Origin: Anticarsia gemmatalis
Taxonomy: Eukaryota > Arthropoda > Insecta > Lepidoptera > Erebidae
Assembly (NCBI RefSeq): GCF_050436995.1
Contig: NC_134764.1
Location: 7,440,001 to 7,504,000 of the forward strand
Length of the DNA: 64,000 nucleotides
Direction of reading: 5' to 3'
Numbering within the stretch: the first letter of the stretch is position 1; each line of letters opens with the position of its first letter. The position numbers and the translations under genes were made by a program. The notes below the pieces were generated by a model that saw only the letters and a program-made list of their open reading frames with translations, did no database searches and was not told the origin of the DNA. Positions 48,163 through 59,424 of the stretch are shown piece after piece.

Positions 48163-49719
48163 GCCCTTTAACACTTATTCCTCGTATTTTTTATTAAGTT
48201 AGTCTTGTGCTTCAAACAAGCAAACACACAAGAAACATATAGTCAAACGAACAATCAGTCGATAAGGTTATAATGTCAAGTATGCAAAGTTTGAATCACC
48301 TTCAAGGAAACCTTACTTATTAAAATGTTTTCAAACAAAGACGTATATTAGCTTAATTGTCTCTCATAGTTCGGGATAAAAAACAAACGTAACTATGTGT
48401 GGTACGCCACGGCCAGTAAATACTGGGTTATTAAAATATTTCAAATTTGTAGGCTGTATTAATGTAGTGTTTTATTCTCGGAGGTGATTAGATAATGTTT
48501 CGACTTCCCAACGTTCCAAATAGGAGGAAAACTTACATTGAGTAAAAATATAAAGTGATTTTTTTAAGATGGTGTTTTACAAAATAGCTGTATTCATATG
48601 AGAAAGCTGGAGCTTATAAACGTAAATTTTAAATTGCTAGGGGTTCCTCAAATAGCTCAAAATTTGTGGCGATTTTTTAGGAACATTTTTTTATTAACTA
48701 CGCTAAACCATATAATGTATTTTGTACTGACTGGCTCATCCATTACTGGCTCTGCTGGGTAAAGGTCCACTCCCGAATTGGGAGAGAGAAAACTTAATAA
48801 TTTAACGTATCACTGTTGCATATCACAAAGTTCTGCTAAGATAAATGGGTACAAAATAGACTTCTTCTAGACTTTATTTGTATGGAACGCCCTATTTTTA
48901 TTGGTAATTCTGTCCCCCTTGAATAGCACCCAGGGCACGTCTCCTATGCAAACGGTCAGTGTGCAATATTCCTAAGATTGTTGCTTTACCTAGTTTTACA
49001 ATCATGTCTGTGTTATAATTTGTACCTACCTTAACACACGTCACTTAAATGTGTCTAACAAAGCAATTAATCATATTAATTGAGGCTATAAAATAAAGAT
49101 GAATCTGGAAAAACCGGCTAAGTCTACCGGCTTTTTTTAGGTGTAGGTAATTTTACTTGGCTTACGTCGTTTATTTTTTAGGCTATGTCGATTATACAAG
49201 ATTTGTAATTCTGTTCACCCCTTCATAGCTGAAGGCGTCAAAGGCCAAAGGCGTGCGTAAAAACTTAGGAGTGGATAGTAAAAAGGGTGGAATACGAATT
49301 TAACTGCATTTCACTTGCAAGGTGCCGTAGCTAGTAGACTACCGCCGCTCTTTTTGTACTTATAAGACATGGATATCCTTATATAAGTTGGATATTTCAA
49401 TTACATAATAATGAAAAGGACTGAAGGTTTTTTTTAATAAATCTCTCTCGTAATGATTTTTTGCTCACCTGTATCGAGGGAACTTTAAAAATCTCTGCGT
49501 ATCTATAGATATTTTTATTACTTCGTAAGCCAAATTAATTCGAACTCTATAAAAATATGACTTCTTCATAAGCCAATCAATTGAGACATTTATCTCAGCA
49601 AAAAAAGATAATATCCTCATAGAACCATTTGTAGACAAACGGGTTATATTTTAGGTATATTAAAAGAGTTTTTTTTTATAAAAGATTCCAAAACCGCAAC
49701 TTGGATCACTGACAACTAC

Positions 49720-49897
49720 TATTTTTGTTTTGTAAATAATTTATAAAGACTGCACCTGTTTTAGATCTCAACATAATTAGTTATTTAGTTTAATAGTAAT
49801 TCAACAATTTTTTTCGTTTTGTAAATAATATAATTTATAAAGACTGCACTTGTTGTAGATCTCAACATAATTAGTTATTTAGATTTATAGTAATTAA
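49720..49897 (+). repeat. Direct tandem duplication, about 90-bp unit
   Basis: TTTTGTAAATAAT, ATAAAGACTGCAC, GTAGATCTCAACATAATTAG (TTAGATC in the first unit) and a TTATTTAG-TAGTAAT block recur twice in the same order. A small ATATA insertion sets the second unit apart. It is non-coding. Confidence 0.75.
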
Positions 49898-50439
49898 AAA
49901 TTTGCCTAAGTATTCCAATGCCTTATATTTTAAATTTGAATATTTATATTATTTTATGTGAAAACTACTAAACCGATTTGGATAAAATTTGGCAGAGCGT
50001 TAAGGAAGTTTTCAAGAAAAAGAAATTCCATACGGGCAAAAGGCTAAAGTTAAATAATTAAGGTCTTGTTTTATTTCTATAAACCGGTTATAATGAAATA
50101 ATCATAGATAACAGTTTATATCAGTTTTTGTTAATTTATTATTGCCGATTCATTGAAATTTAAACTACAAACGTAAATTAATATAACTAAATACTTTATT
50201 TTACAATTTAAAACGGATAATTCAGGTAGTCTTGACAAATGTCAGTCAAATATGTCGATAACGTAATTATCTATTCTTTGGTAATTAATGGCCTATTACT
50301 TCAAATAAAAAAAGTCTAGCCAATTGCGAGTTGCACTGGAACACAAAGGGTCCCTTGCCATTATTTATAAAAAGGGCGACGAAATTACTTTTATTTGTTG
50401 TATGGGAGCCAGGGCAATAGAAATGTATTTTTTATTTTA

Positions 50440-50640
50440 TTCTTTTAGAAAGACAACTCCCGCACAAAGAATTGCTCTTGTGTCGCGGGCACTTTTACAA
50501 ACGTACTAACAACGGACACAAATTTAACCCGACCCGAAACAATCATTTGTGAATGCAACCTCCCGATGCAATGGTAGCGGCGGGCGTGGCGACCTAAACC
50601 ACTGCGCCACGGAGCTGCGGAGGTCTGCCGAGAAATTCAT
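50440..50640 (-). repeat. tRNA-derived SINE, nearly complete
   Basis: On the - strand the head is GTGGCGCAGTGGTTTAGGTC, followed by a decayed B-box and body blocks CACAAATGATTGTTTCGGGT, TCCGTTGTTAGTACG and GAGCAATTCTTTGTGCGGG. It belongs to the same family as 29270-29466 and lies about 180 bp past the AKR 2 stop. Confidence 0.6.
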
Positions 50641-50804
50641 CATTTGTGGAAATTTCAATCGTCTAACTATCACAGTACATGAGATACAGATTGGTAGTAG
50701 ACAGACAGACAGATGGAGAAGTCTTGGTTGGATCTGGTCTTACCCATTGGGTAAGACCAGAGCTTGTACTCTTAAAATGAAACGCCAAATTATGTAACAA
50801 AATA

Positions 50805-50810
50805 TTTATT
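50805..50810 (-). terminator. AATAAA just after the AKR 2 stop
   Basis: The - strand AATAAA begins 4 nt after the TAA stop. If used, the 3' UTR would be extremely short. A weaker, more distant signal may serve instead. Confidence 0.3.
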
Positions 50811-50814
50811 TTAC

Positions 50815-53800
50815 TTAAAACGGATAGTTAGGATAATCTTGCCAGTCAGGTATTTCAATAACGCGTACGTTCTTGTTGAATTGCCCAATGGTGTAGATTT
50901 CTTCTGCCGTCAGATCGAAATCGAATAGATTGATGTTCTCGGCAATTCGCTTCCTGTTTGTTGATTTCGGGATAGGGATTAAACCTCTCTCGATCTGTGA
51001 AGAATAAAATATTATTCATTATAATATTTTTCAATTATTATATTTTTTAATCAGTTTATGTCCAGCTGTGGGGCATTAAAATAGGCTTAGGAAAACAACA
51101 ACTTGGAAAGAATAATATAAATAATCGGTACGAAACCTTATTTTATTTAATAACGGTTTTGGCTGAAAACCCCAAGTGCCATCAATCGGCAAACTGGTTA
51201 TGATGTAAAAAATATTTCTGATCGATAGATAAAATATTCCATAGGCACGGCACACACATAATTTATCGATCGGAAGCCAACTTGGCTTTGATCTCTAAGT
51301 TAAGGGTTCGATGACTAATAATATAAGCAACGGCTAAAGATTATTCTATCTTTTACGCTACTAATAAGAAACCAATGAAAAGATAATGTAAGTAAGTATC
51401 TAAGGTCAATATAGATTAATATAAAACTTAATGTGAAAGAATAATTAATATGAACTTGACATTTTAAGGAAATATAAAATCTATTTTGTTATTTTTGTTT
51501 GTGTTTAGTTTTATGTACTATTTAAGTTACCTTGAAGCAGGGTCACGTTTAACAACAGACTAATATAAGTATATCTTAAGTTAATGCACAATTTTAAAAG
51601 AGTTCATTTAATTTTTTTCCAAAAAAACTAAATAATTTCTTTGGCACCATTTTGTTGTACGAAATATTTAAAAAAATATATCGCTCAAGTCATTTGCAAA
51701 ACAGCGTTATCTATCGACCTAACACTCAAACAATAGGCCGTGAACCACGTTCCTGATATAGCGACATCTAGTGAACATAACTTGAACCAAGTAGTATTTT
51801 TCAAGTTATTTGTATCCAATACTAGCCTGCAATGGTTTTTAAAATATCTTCTATGTTTATAACCATTATATTGTACTCACCAAATATCTCAGAACAATCT
51901 GTCCAGTGCTCTTGCCGTATTTCTGGGCAATGGCTACAAGGGTGGGGTCATCGTATCGTGGAGGGGGAGCGTCCGGGCGATTTCTGGACACCAGGAAACC
52001 GAAGGGGGAGTACGCCATAATGCCAATGCCGAGCTGCTGGCAGTGGGAGACCAGGGGTTCTTGGGTGTTTGAGGGATTCACCTGCACAAGAAATATGGAA
52101 GGCATATGATCAAACAAACTATTTACTCTAAGCAACTTTTATAGCAGTCTGTACATAATAACACCATTAGCGGGATTTTCTACAACATGTACTCTAGTAC
52201 AACAACGTAGTAGCGAGCCTTGTATGCAAAATTCACGGCTTAAGAAGGTATGCACAGTACCGTAGCCTATTTGATAGTACCACTTTATTTTGGAATTACG
52301 CAAAATTAATTATCATAACTTAGAATTTAAATCAATCGCAAATACGCTCATTATTAGGTTGTCGAAATATAGCGCCTGTCAAGCATATGACATTTAAAAT
52401 TACTTGAAGGAAATAATACTCATGCTCTTTTTAATTGGTACAAACCTCAACTTCATTGATAACAGGTCTGATTCTACAATGGTCGACGAGCCTGCTGATC
52501 TGCGTGGTGTTAAAGTTGGACACTCCGATGGACCGCGCGAGGCCGAGGTCTCGGGCCTCCTCCATACCTTGCCAGGTCTCCAAGTAGTCTATGTTGTCTG
52601 CTGACCCATCCGACTGTAAATATTAAAAGAATTATGGGTCTTAGACTCTCTTACCCCCGGTTTCTGAGATACATTTAGCAGCAGTTTATCTATTCTAATT
52701 CTATTCTAATACTACCGCTAAATGTACTATTGGGACTTATTATGAACTATAAATAATACATCTACCTACAACAGTAATTACGTTTATAAATCAATAAAAA
52801 CAATATCAATTATGTTAATGTAATGTAACATTAATTGCTATAAGATCATTGTCATGCATCAATACGACATGCCTTTATAATTGTAGCACGATTAATTACA
52901 CAACTACACTTTGTAACATTATTTTAAACTGGAATATGTCTTGGGCATTTTTTCTAGATCATTTCGATAATAAAGAAAAATGTGTAGAAGATATATTTCA
53001 TGTTTTTGATTCTGATTGCAGACTTCAATTTAGGTATGCCAAGTTTCGAATTGTTCGACACAATATTTTTTTATTTATAATATTAAAGTACAATGTTTAA
53101 ATCTATACTAATATTATAAAGCTGAAGAGTTTGTTTGTTTGTTTGTTTGAACGCGCTAATCCCAGGAACTACTGGTCCGATTTGAAAAATTCTTTCAGTG
53201 TTAGATAGCCCATTTATCGAGGAAGGCTATTGGCTATATATCATCACGCTACGACTAATAGGAGCAGAGTACCAGTAAAAAATGTTACAAAAATGGGGAA
53301 AATTTTTTTATGTGACGCAAGTGAAGTTGCGCAGAACAGCTAGTAATATATAAATTTATTTTTATCAATTTATTTAGTTTTTATGTCTACACCGTAGTAA
53401 TTTTAAGCAAGTCCTAATTACGCTTTTCATAGGTGCCGTTTAATACACGTTACATAGTTACATTCCATAATACCTTACAATGTAAGATATTTTATGATAA
53501 CTTACATATTCTGAATAAATTAATTGATTATTTATGAGTTGTGTCACAAATACGATCATAAATAATTTAATTACAAATCTATACATTTAATTCTAGTATA
53601 GTCTAGTCTAGTTTATAATAGTATAAGTGTATCTATTATATACACACCGGACCTATATTTTATTTTAATAAACAGACAAAAAGTTACTATTACTTTTTAC
53701 TGTAAGAACGAACAACAAAAAGATGGACTTACGTCGACGTCTTTCTTGGACTTTCTATCTAAGGGTCGTTGATTCGAATCCCAATTACTGCACTACAATA

Positions 53801-55913
53801 CTTTAGGATACGGGAATTAACGCGAACACTTAATCGACCCGTTAATTCCAGTCTCGTGGGAATTGTGATCCCATAAGTCCCATACAACTCGTCCCGACTT
53901 TTCTACAGGTATATATGTGTAGTGTCTTACCTTAAGAGCGACAGGGAAGTGTATAAGATACAGGTCGACATAGTCCAGGCCGAGGTTGGTCAGTGACTCT
54001 CTTAGAGCAGGCACCACTTGGTGACGGGCATGCTTGTCGTTCCATAGCTGAAAGAAATGAAAATATACAGTATAAATTTACGTATATATTATAAAAAATA
54101 GATATAATACAAATGTTATTGTTTTATATTTATTTAGCACGATAAAGGTAGTAAATGAAGAGTTATAAACAAAAATAAGTAACGAAAAAGCAGACATTAA
54201 ATATGCACAAACCATCAGAAGAAATAATATCGTTGCTAAGTACGAAAAATGGCAACAAAATTCAAAAAAAGTTCATCAACAACACTCTCTGAAAACGAAT
54301 CGTGTTTATTAGAAGGCGCTTCAACCGATAACTCTGCTTCAAACTTAATATACATATATTATAGTATCTTCAACTTTAATATTTTACACAAGTTATCTAC
54401 ATTTATTATGAAAATCATGAAATCAAATTAAGTTTTACAAGGATCGTACCAGGTGGCGTTCTCTGGTCTCTGCCTACCCCTATGGAAAAAAGCGTGACAT
54501 TATGTGTTTTAAATGAATTTAAATACATACCTTAGTAGTAACAAACAATTGTTCTCTGGTGACAATACCCTTGGCAATGGCATCAGCTATCCCCTGGCCC
54601 ACTTGCGGCTCGTCTCCATAGATGGCAGCAGTGTCGATGTGTCTGTACCCTGCCTCTATCGCCCAAAGGACTGCGTTACGGACTTCATCGATTGATTCGC
54701 CCTGAAATTTGTTTGAAAAGTTTTATTGGTCAAATGATGATAAAAATGCAGCCGTTATGCAAAAGAATTGAGATTGATTCTCGGGTCCGATGAAAAGTTA
54801 TGCCTGAGATTCTCTATCAAGAGTTTCTGCGATTGCCCGGAGCAAAGAAGTTAAGGTCGCAGACCATCATATCTACGTAAAACCATCGGTTCTGCGCCTG
54901 ACCTCTCAATGGTCGTAAAGGAATACCATAATAAAGGACATTGGTTAAAACAACAACCTCTTGAAAGCGTGACTAGTTTCAATAAAACTGGCCATCGTAG
55001 CCAAATATTGCTAGCAGAACATTATTTTTTTTATGTCTTTCAAAGTTACAACTCCATGACTTTTACCCTACTTCGGTAGCTTAATCGATTTTTTTGATAA
55101 AGGATTTACTATACAGACGAAGTACGCGTTATTTTCACAAACTATTTGTTTTTTTCCGTTTGCTACTGCGACACCATTTTTGTCAGAAATATATTTCGTG
55201 TGCAATAAGTAAATATTGCCAAAATAATATTCTGATAAGATACCGACCTACGTGCCCTCGTGACCTCAAAACAAAACACTGTCAAGTTACGATCAACAGA
55301 GATAGAATAGTAGATTCCTAGGGAATTTAACCTTAGACCTTCACGATCTTAAGTCACGTACAATATTTCTCAGCTACTATTATTATAGAAACTCGATTGG
55401 TCTAGCTTTCGATACCACTTGACATTACTTAACCCTTTCTTAGATTACGTGTCATATTGGTAATATTATATTATAATTTTAAAGTTTAAATATTGGGAAA
55501 ATACATAATATATTATTCCAATAATTACGTTTAGGTTTTAATTATAGTTCAACCGGTTAAAGTTTTAATTTGAACTAAGTGGAATATTTGTTAAACCATA
55601 TAATAATATACAAAATCTGTAAAAGACAATGAAAGCAAGTACACTTTTTTGATAGGTATTTCTTAAGCTAATCGCATAAACAGATTTGGCATTTTCTTGA
55701 TAAGCAAGCATCTAAAGCTACGATTTCTAATATTCAGCAAAAAAAACTATGAAGAATCGAGAAATTCCTTCTTTTTTCTGAAGGCGGGTAAAAATGCTAA
55801 CTATTTTATTAACTTACCTCTTTAGCTGTGCCTCTGCCGGTACCCAAAGCGACTACGGGTATTGTGTTACCATCGTTCAGTTCTATGCAGGGCGCCAATA
55901 CTGCCGAAGCAGT
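50815..55913 (-). CDS. Aldo-keto reductase 2 (first exon uncertain)
   Basis: The - strand exons are 55818-55913, 54531-54701, 53931-54047, 52446-52613, 51881-52081 and 50815-50994 (TAA stop). They give 310 codons without the start exon, all in phase 0. Domain order is as in AKR 1: LNDGNTIPVVALGTGRG, HIDTAAIYGDE (catalytic Asp and Tyr), LFVTTK (Lys), LYLIHFPV (His), GVSNFN, AYSPFGF, IPIPKSTNRKRIAEN, and a full tail ending WQDYPNYPF. The Gln that normally contacts nicotinamide (NQ-E-HP) is Glu here (INEVEVNPS). The exon 5 donor is GTTTGT, weaker than the others. It is a tandem paralogue of AKR 1 in the same direction, with its 3' end 4.6 kb upstream of the AKR 1 start. Introns carry a Helitron (53102) and a short repeat (54436). 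Confidence 0.88.
53102..53343 (+). mobile_element. Non-autonomous Helitron, full length (242 bp)
   Basis: It starts TCTATACTAATATTATAAAG with a (GTTT)n run and ends CGCAAGTGAAGTTGCG hairpin, then CAGCTAG. The flanks are A and T. It sits in the AKR 2 intron between 52613 and 53931. The segment before the hairpin is shortened relative to 32437-32690. Confidence 0.8.
54436..54507 (+). repeat. Short interspersed repeat ('gatcgtaccaagtggcgtt' type)
   Basis: Second copy of the sequence at 2598-2668: GGATCGTACCAGGTGGCGTT and TGGTCTCTGCCTACCCCTAT. It lies in the AKR 2 intron. Confidence 0.5.
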
Positions 55914-56030
55914 CTGTAACAAAAAATAATTTTACTGAAAAAGAGAGCACCACTCATCTACACTTAATATTATAAAGCTGAAGAGTTTGTTTGTTTGTTT
56001 TTTTGAACGTGCTTATCTCAGGAAACTACT

Positions 56031-56087
56031 AACGCTGAAAGAATTTCAAATCGGACCAGTAGTCCGATTTGAAATTCTTTCAGCGTT
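56031..56087. repeat. Perfect 25-bp inverted repeat inside the outer Helitron
   Basis: AACGCTGAAAGAATTTCAAA plus five more bases (56031-56055) is mirrored exactly at 56063-56087 around a 7-nt loop. Other copies of the family lack this duplication, so it arose within this copy, for example by template switching. Confidence 0.85.
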
Positions 56088-56197
56088 AGATAGCCCATTT
56101 ATCGAGGAAGGCTATAAGCTATATATCATCATGCTACGACCAATAGGAGCTTAGTACCAGTAAAAAATGATACAAAAACAGGGAAAATTATGACCCA

Positions 56198-56453
56198 CTA
56201 GCTGACCCGCGCAACTTCGCTTGCGTCACATAAGAGAATTATAATTTTCCCCGTTTTTGTAACATTTTTCACTGGTACTCTGCTCCTATTGGTCGTAGCG
56301 TGATGATATATAGCCTATAACCTTCCTCGATAAATGGGCTATCTAACACTGAAATAATTTTTCAAATCGGACCAGTAGTTCCCGAGATTAGCGCGTTCAA
56401 ACAAACAAACAATCAAACAAACAAACTCTTCAGCTTTATAATATTAGTATAGA
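56198..56453 (-). mobile_element. Nested Helitron, full length (256 bp)
   Basis: Read on the - strand it starts TCTATACTAATATTATAAAG at 56453 and ends at the CGCAAGCGAAGTTGCG hairpin followed by GGGTCAGCTAG at 56198. On its own strand the flanks are A and T, and no bases are duplicated. Confidence 0.9.
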
Positions 56454-56529
56454 TTCTCTCTTATGTGACGCAAACTAAGTTGCGCGGTCAGCTAGTCTAT
56501 TATATAGTACAATAAAAAAGTGCAATTAC

Positions 56530-56550
56530 CGATAACGTAATAATAAACAT
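56530..56550 (-). CDS. Candidate start exon of aldo-keto reductase 2
   Basis: The - strand reads ATG at 56550 and encodes MFIITLS, followed by a GTAATT donor in phase 0. Spliced to exon 2 it gives MFIITLS-TASAVLAPCI, a short hydrophobic leader. The junction resembles AKR 1, where exon 1 also ends in Ser before Thr-x-Ser-Ala. The leader is shorter than usual and the donor is not ideal, so a more distant first exon is possible. Confidence 0.35.
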
Positions 56551-56957
56551 TATAAGTACCTAGTTTAATTGTGTGGAGTGTGGCAGTCGTTAAACGATAA
56601 GACCTATCAATTAAATAAAAAAATTAAGTACCTTAATTCCGGAGTTAAAATAAATATAAAATATATTCTGTTTTTTAGTAATCGTTGTTATAGCGGCTAC
56701 AGTAATAATCATCTGTGAAAATTTCAACTTTCTAACTATTCGTGATGTACGGTTCATGAGATACAGTCTGGATGACAGATAGGCAGCAAAGTCTCATTAC
56801 TATGAAAAACTTTATATAGTCATGGTCTAACGAAGCCATATTGAAAAAAATATAATATTGTTCTATTTTTTAAATTCAACGCGATTTAACACTAATAGCG
56901 CTTTTTTTGCTGAGCAACTGTCATTGACCTTTCTCCGAAAATAATTTTATATACTTA

Positions 56958-57195
56958 TTAGCTGACCCGGCAAACGTTGCTTTGCCATATAGATTATACT
57001 AAAATGGCTATTAAAAAATAGGGGTTGGTGATAAAAGGGTAAAAATTTAAGGCTGTATGTATTTTTAATGCGACATAACAAAAAAAAAGGAAGATGTTTG
57101 CTAATATGGTCACAAAATTTCACGAGAATCGGTCAAGCCGTTTCGGACGGTGCAGTACGGGAACGAACATTGTGACATGAATTTTATATATAAGA
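56958..57195 (-). mobile_element. Helitron-like element of a second family
   Basis: Read on the - strand it starts TCTTATATATAAAATTCATG and ends with hairpin GGCAAA-GCAACG-TTTGCC followed by GGGTCAGCTAA, then T. The terminal GGGTCAGCTA is shared with the first Helitron family while the stem sequence differs. The body includes CGGCTTGACCGATTCTCGTG. The 5' flank is G, not A. Confidence 0.5.
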
Positions 57196-57635
57196 CCTTA
57201 TGTTAGTAGTACTAACTACATATATGTAATAGTAGGTACATACGAATTTATCAACATTTTACTTTTAAAGGCAGGTAAAGAACCTAATCACTACCTACCG
57301 TTGAAACCAGTTCTAACGATTATAAGTTTTTCTACCAAACCCATGTAATACACGTACTGGCAGGTAATAAAAATATTAATAGCTTATAATTATTTCATTA
57401 TTCGCAAAATTAGCTAGCATAACGATGTTGAATAACATAACACAATTTTTGAAAATTATGATGCATAACCTGGTTTGAAAAAAGCCTATCTACATAATGT
57501 GCGGTGGACTGTAAAACAGCGTTTCCTAGTAGCTTCGTTAGATATTTAGGAATGAGATTACTCGTACTTACTTTTGGTTAATTACAATTTAACCCCATGT
57601 AACAAATAAAAGCGGATCTATTGTCATCTGTACCC

Positions 57636-57790
57636 CGATTCTCTACAGTTGGTATTATCGAGTATCGAGATTTGACATTTAAGATGTACTCCAAAAATAG
57701 TTCCCACTGCGGCTGCAGGCGCTGTTCAGATTTTCATACAAATTTTCTCGATATAAGGCGACTGTGATAGTCGATAGTGGTATAGAATTG
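57636..57790. mobile_element. MITE of the 'gattctctac' family
   Basis: The ends CGATTCTCTAC and GTATAGAATTG are imperfect inverted repeats. The interior has the shared blocks GAGTATCGAGATTTGACATT and AGATTTTCATACAAATTTTC. Confidence 0.6.
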
Positions 57791-58162
57791 CAATACTGTG
57801 GGACATCTCCATGTCTGGGCAGATACTAAAACTTTATCAACCCATAAGAGATGGCTGAGGATAGAGACCGGTGGAGGAGTTTGGGGGAGACCTTTGCCCA
57901 ACAATGGGACAGTATAGGTTAAACAAAAAAAAAAACAGTATTCTTATGCCAAAAGTCGGCACTACCGAATCGCCTTCGTTTTGAATATTTAAAATTCATT
58001 AACAAAATTAAATATTTTAGATACTCTCTCACCAAACTGATAAAAAACGATAGCTGTTCAGATGCCGGTTGAACATCAGCCCTTATGGGAGTTATTTCAT
58101 GGTTTTATATCCTCTATTCTGTTATTTAAAGAGTAATATGATCATTGAAGACACAGCTGTAG

Positions 58163-58319
58163 CGCGATTCTCCACGGTCGATATTATCGACGATCGACAG
58201 TTTGACATTTAAACTGTACAATAAAAATAGTTTCTTCAGCGTCCAGGACTGGCACTGATCGGATTTTCATACAAATTTCTCGATAACTAGCCGGTTGCCG
58301 GCAGTGGTAGAGAGTCGCG
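58163..58319. mobile_element. MITE of the 'gattctctac' family
   Basis: The ends GCGCGATTCTCCAC and GTGGTAGAGAGTCGCG are inverted. The interior has CGACAGTTTGACATTTAAAC and GATTTTCATACAAATTTCTC, as in the neighbouring copy 370 bp away. Confidence 0.65.
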
Positions 58320-59302
58320 TAACAGGACAGCATCAACAAAACTGTTCGTAAATCGTATGTAATTCTCAGTAGTCACATCTCTCAGAATCACTGAACAAAC
58401 GAGCATTAATTCACAATATTTACTTAATTATAATTCTGAACACGACTATGTTAATTCAATGTAAACACCTTGTAAAGCCTGGAAAGTTCATTGACACATT
58501 CCACGTCAGCTCGTCTGCTGATCAGAATACACTGCGGCTCATTAACATGCTTTTAACGCAAGGTTTCTAAGTGACATTATAAATAAATAGTGTATCACTA
58601 AGATCCGTGATAGTATAAAGATTTAACAGAACTAAATGCTAGTTTCAAGGCTAAGTATAAGTTTCGTATAACCTATCCGATAGTTAAAGCGACAGCAAAT
58701 GTATGAACACTGACTTATTCAGAAGTGGTAAAACAGTGTCGTTGTCTCCTTAATGGAAAGGCCTATTAGTAAAGTTACATTGGTTTACAGAGTTATATCC
58801 ATACTTAATTTCTAACATTATAAATGCTGTTTCGTTTTCATGACTAAACCACAAACCTATTTAATAAAATTTCGCAAGGACATAATTAAAAACCCGGAGC
58901 TATTATTTTCGTAAAACATACACTAGAAAGACAGAGGCTATTGTATTACGTCCAGAAAAAAATATACTAGGAAGGTACATAGAATCAAAGATTTTAACGC
59001 ATTCGATAAATTAGCAAATAAAACCACAGATATTTCCATTGACCATGTCGCTGGCAGAAGTTACTAAGTAGATAATATATTAGATCAAATATCAAGAGAT
59101 CATTCATTAACCTCAGAGTTTCTCAATCTATATATAATCTATATATTGAGCAATCGTTCTCGCTCTCATAGTAACACTTTCTATTTGTTTAGTGTTGCAT
59201 AAATTATACACGACATACAAGTCTCTTATCTTTGGTTCACTTGCGATGATTTTACTCATCATTATGTTACTTAAGATGGTTTTTTCAGGATTCTTTTGAT
59301 TA

Positions 59303-59314
59303 CGTTATGGATAA
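59303..59314. repeat. Target-site duplication of the RTE-like LINE (3' side)
   Basis: ACGTTATGGATA is found here and exactly again at 63583-63594. It directly abuts the element's A/T-rich tail. Confidence 0.8.
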
Positions 59315-59424
59315 ATAAAATAAAAATAAAAATAAAAAAATAAAATAGCCTTTATTGCTGTTTCTTAACAAATAAACATTAAAATATTCTTGACATGCCT
59401 ACTTCCTAAAATTAAACATTCTTT

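Larger units (their letters stand above)
46400..50804. other. Intergenic region between the two AKR genes
   Basis: No gene is supported. Contents are a 'gattctctac' MITE (48000-48162), a piece of the gggcaagggtctcc family (48736-48790), a local tandem duplication (49720-49897) and a reverse SINE (50440-50640). The rest is AT-rich unique-looking DNA. Confidence 0.55.
55957..56495 (+). mobile_element. Helitron interrupted by a second Helitron
   Basis: The outer + strand copy starts TCTACACTTAATATTATAAAG at 55957. It runs to GACCCA at 56197, is split by the reverse copy 56198-56453, and resumes TTCTCTCTTATGTGACGC to the CAGCTAG end at 56495. Joining the two outer parts restores the family sequence CCCATTCTCT exactly. 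The element lies just upstream of AKR 2 exon 2. Confidence 0.88.
56551..59302. other. Intergenic region upstream of AKR 2
   Basis: No gene is supported. It contains a second-family Helitron-like element (56958-57195), two 'gattctctac' MITEs (57636, 58163) and a piece of the gggcaagggtctcc repeat (57862-57922). Confidence 0.55.
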
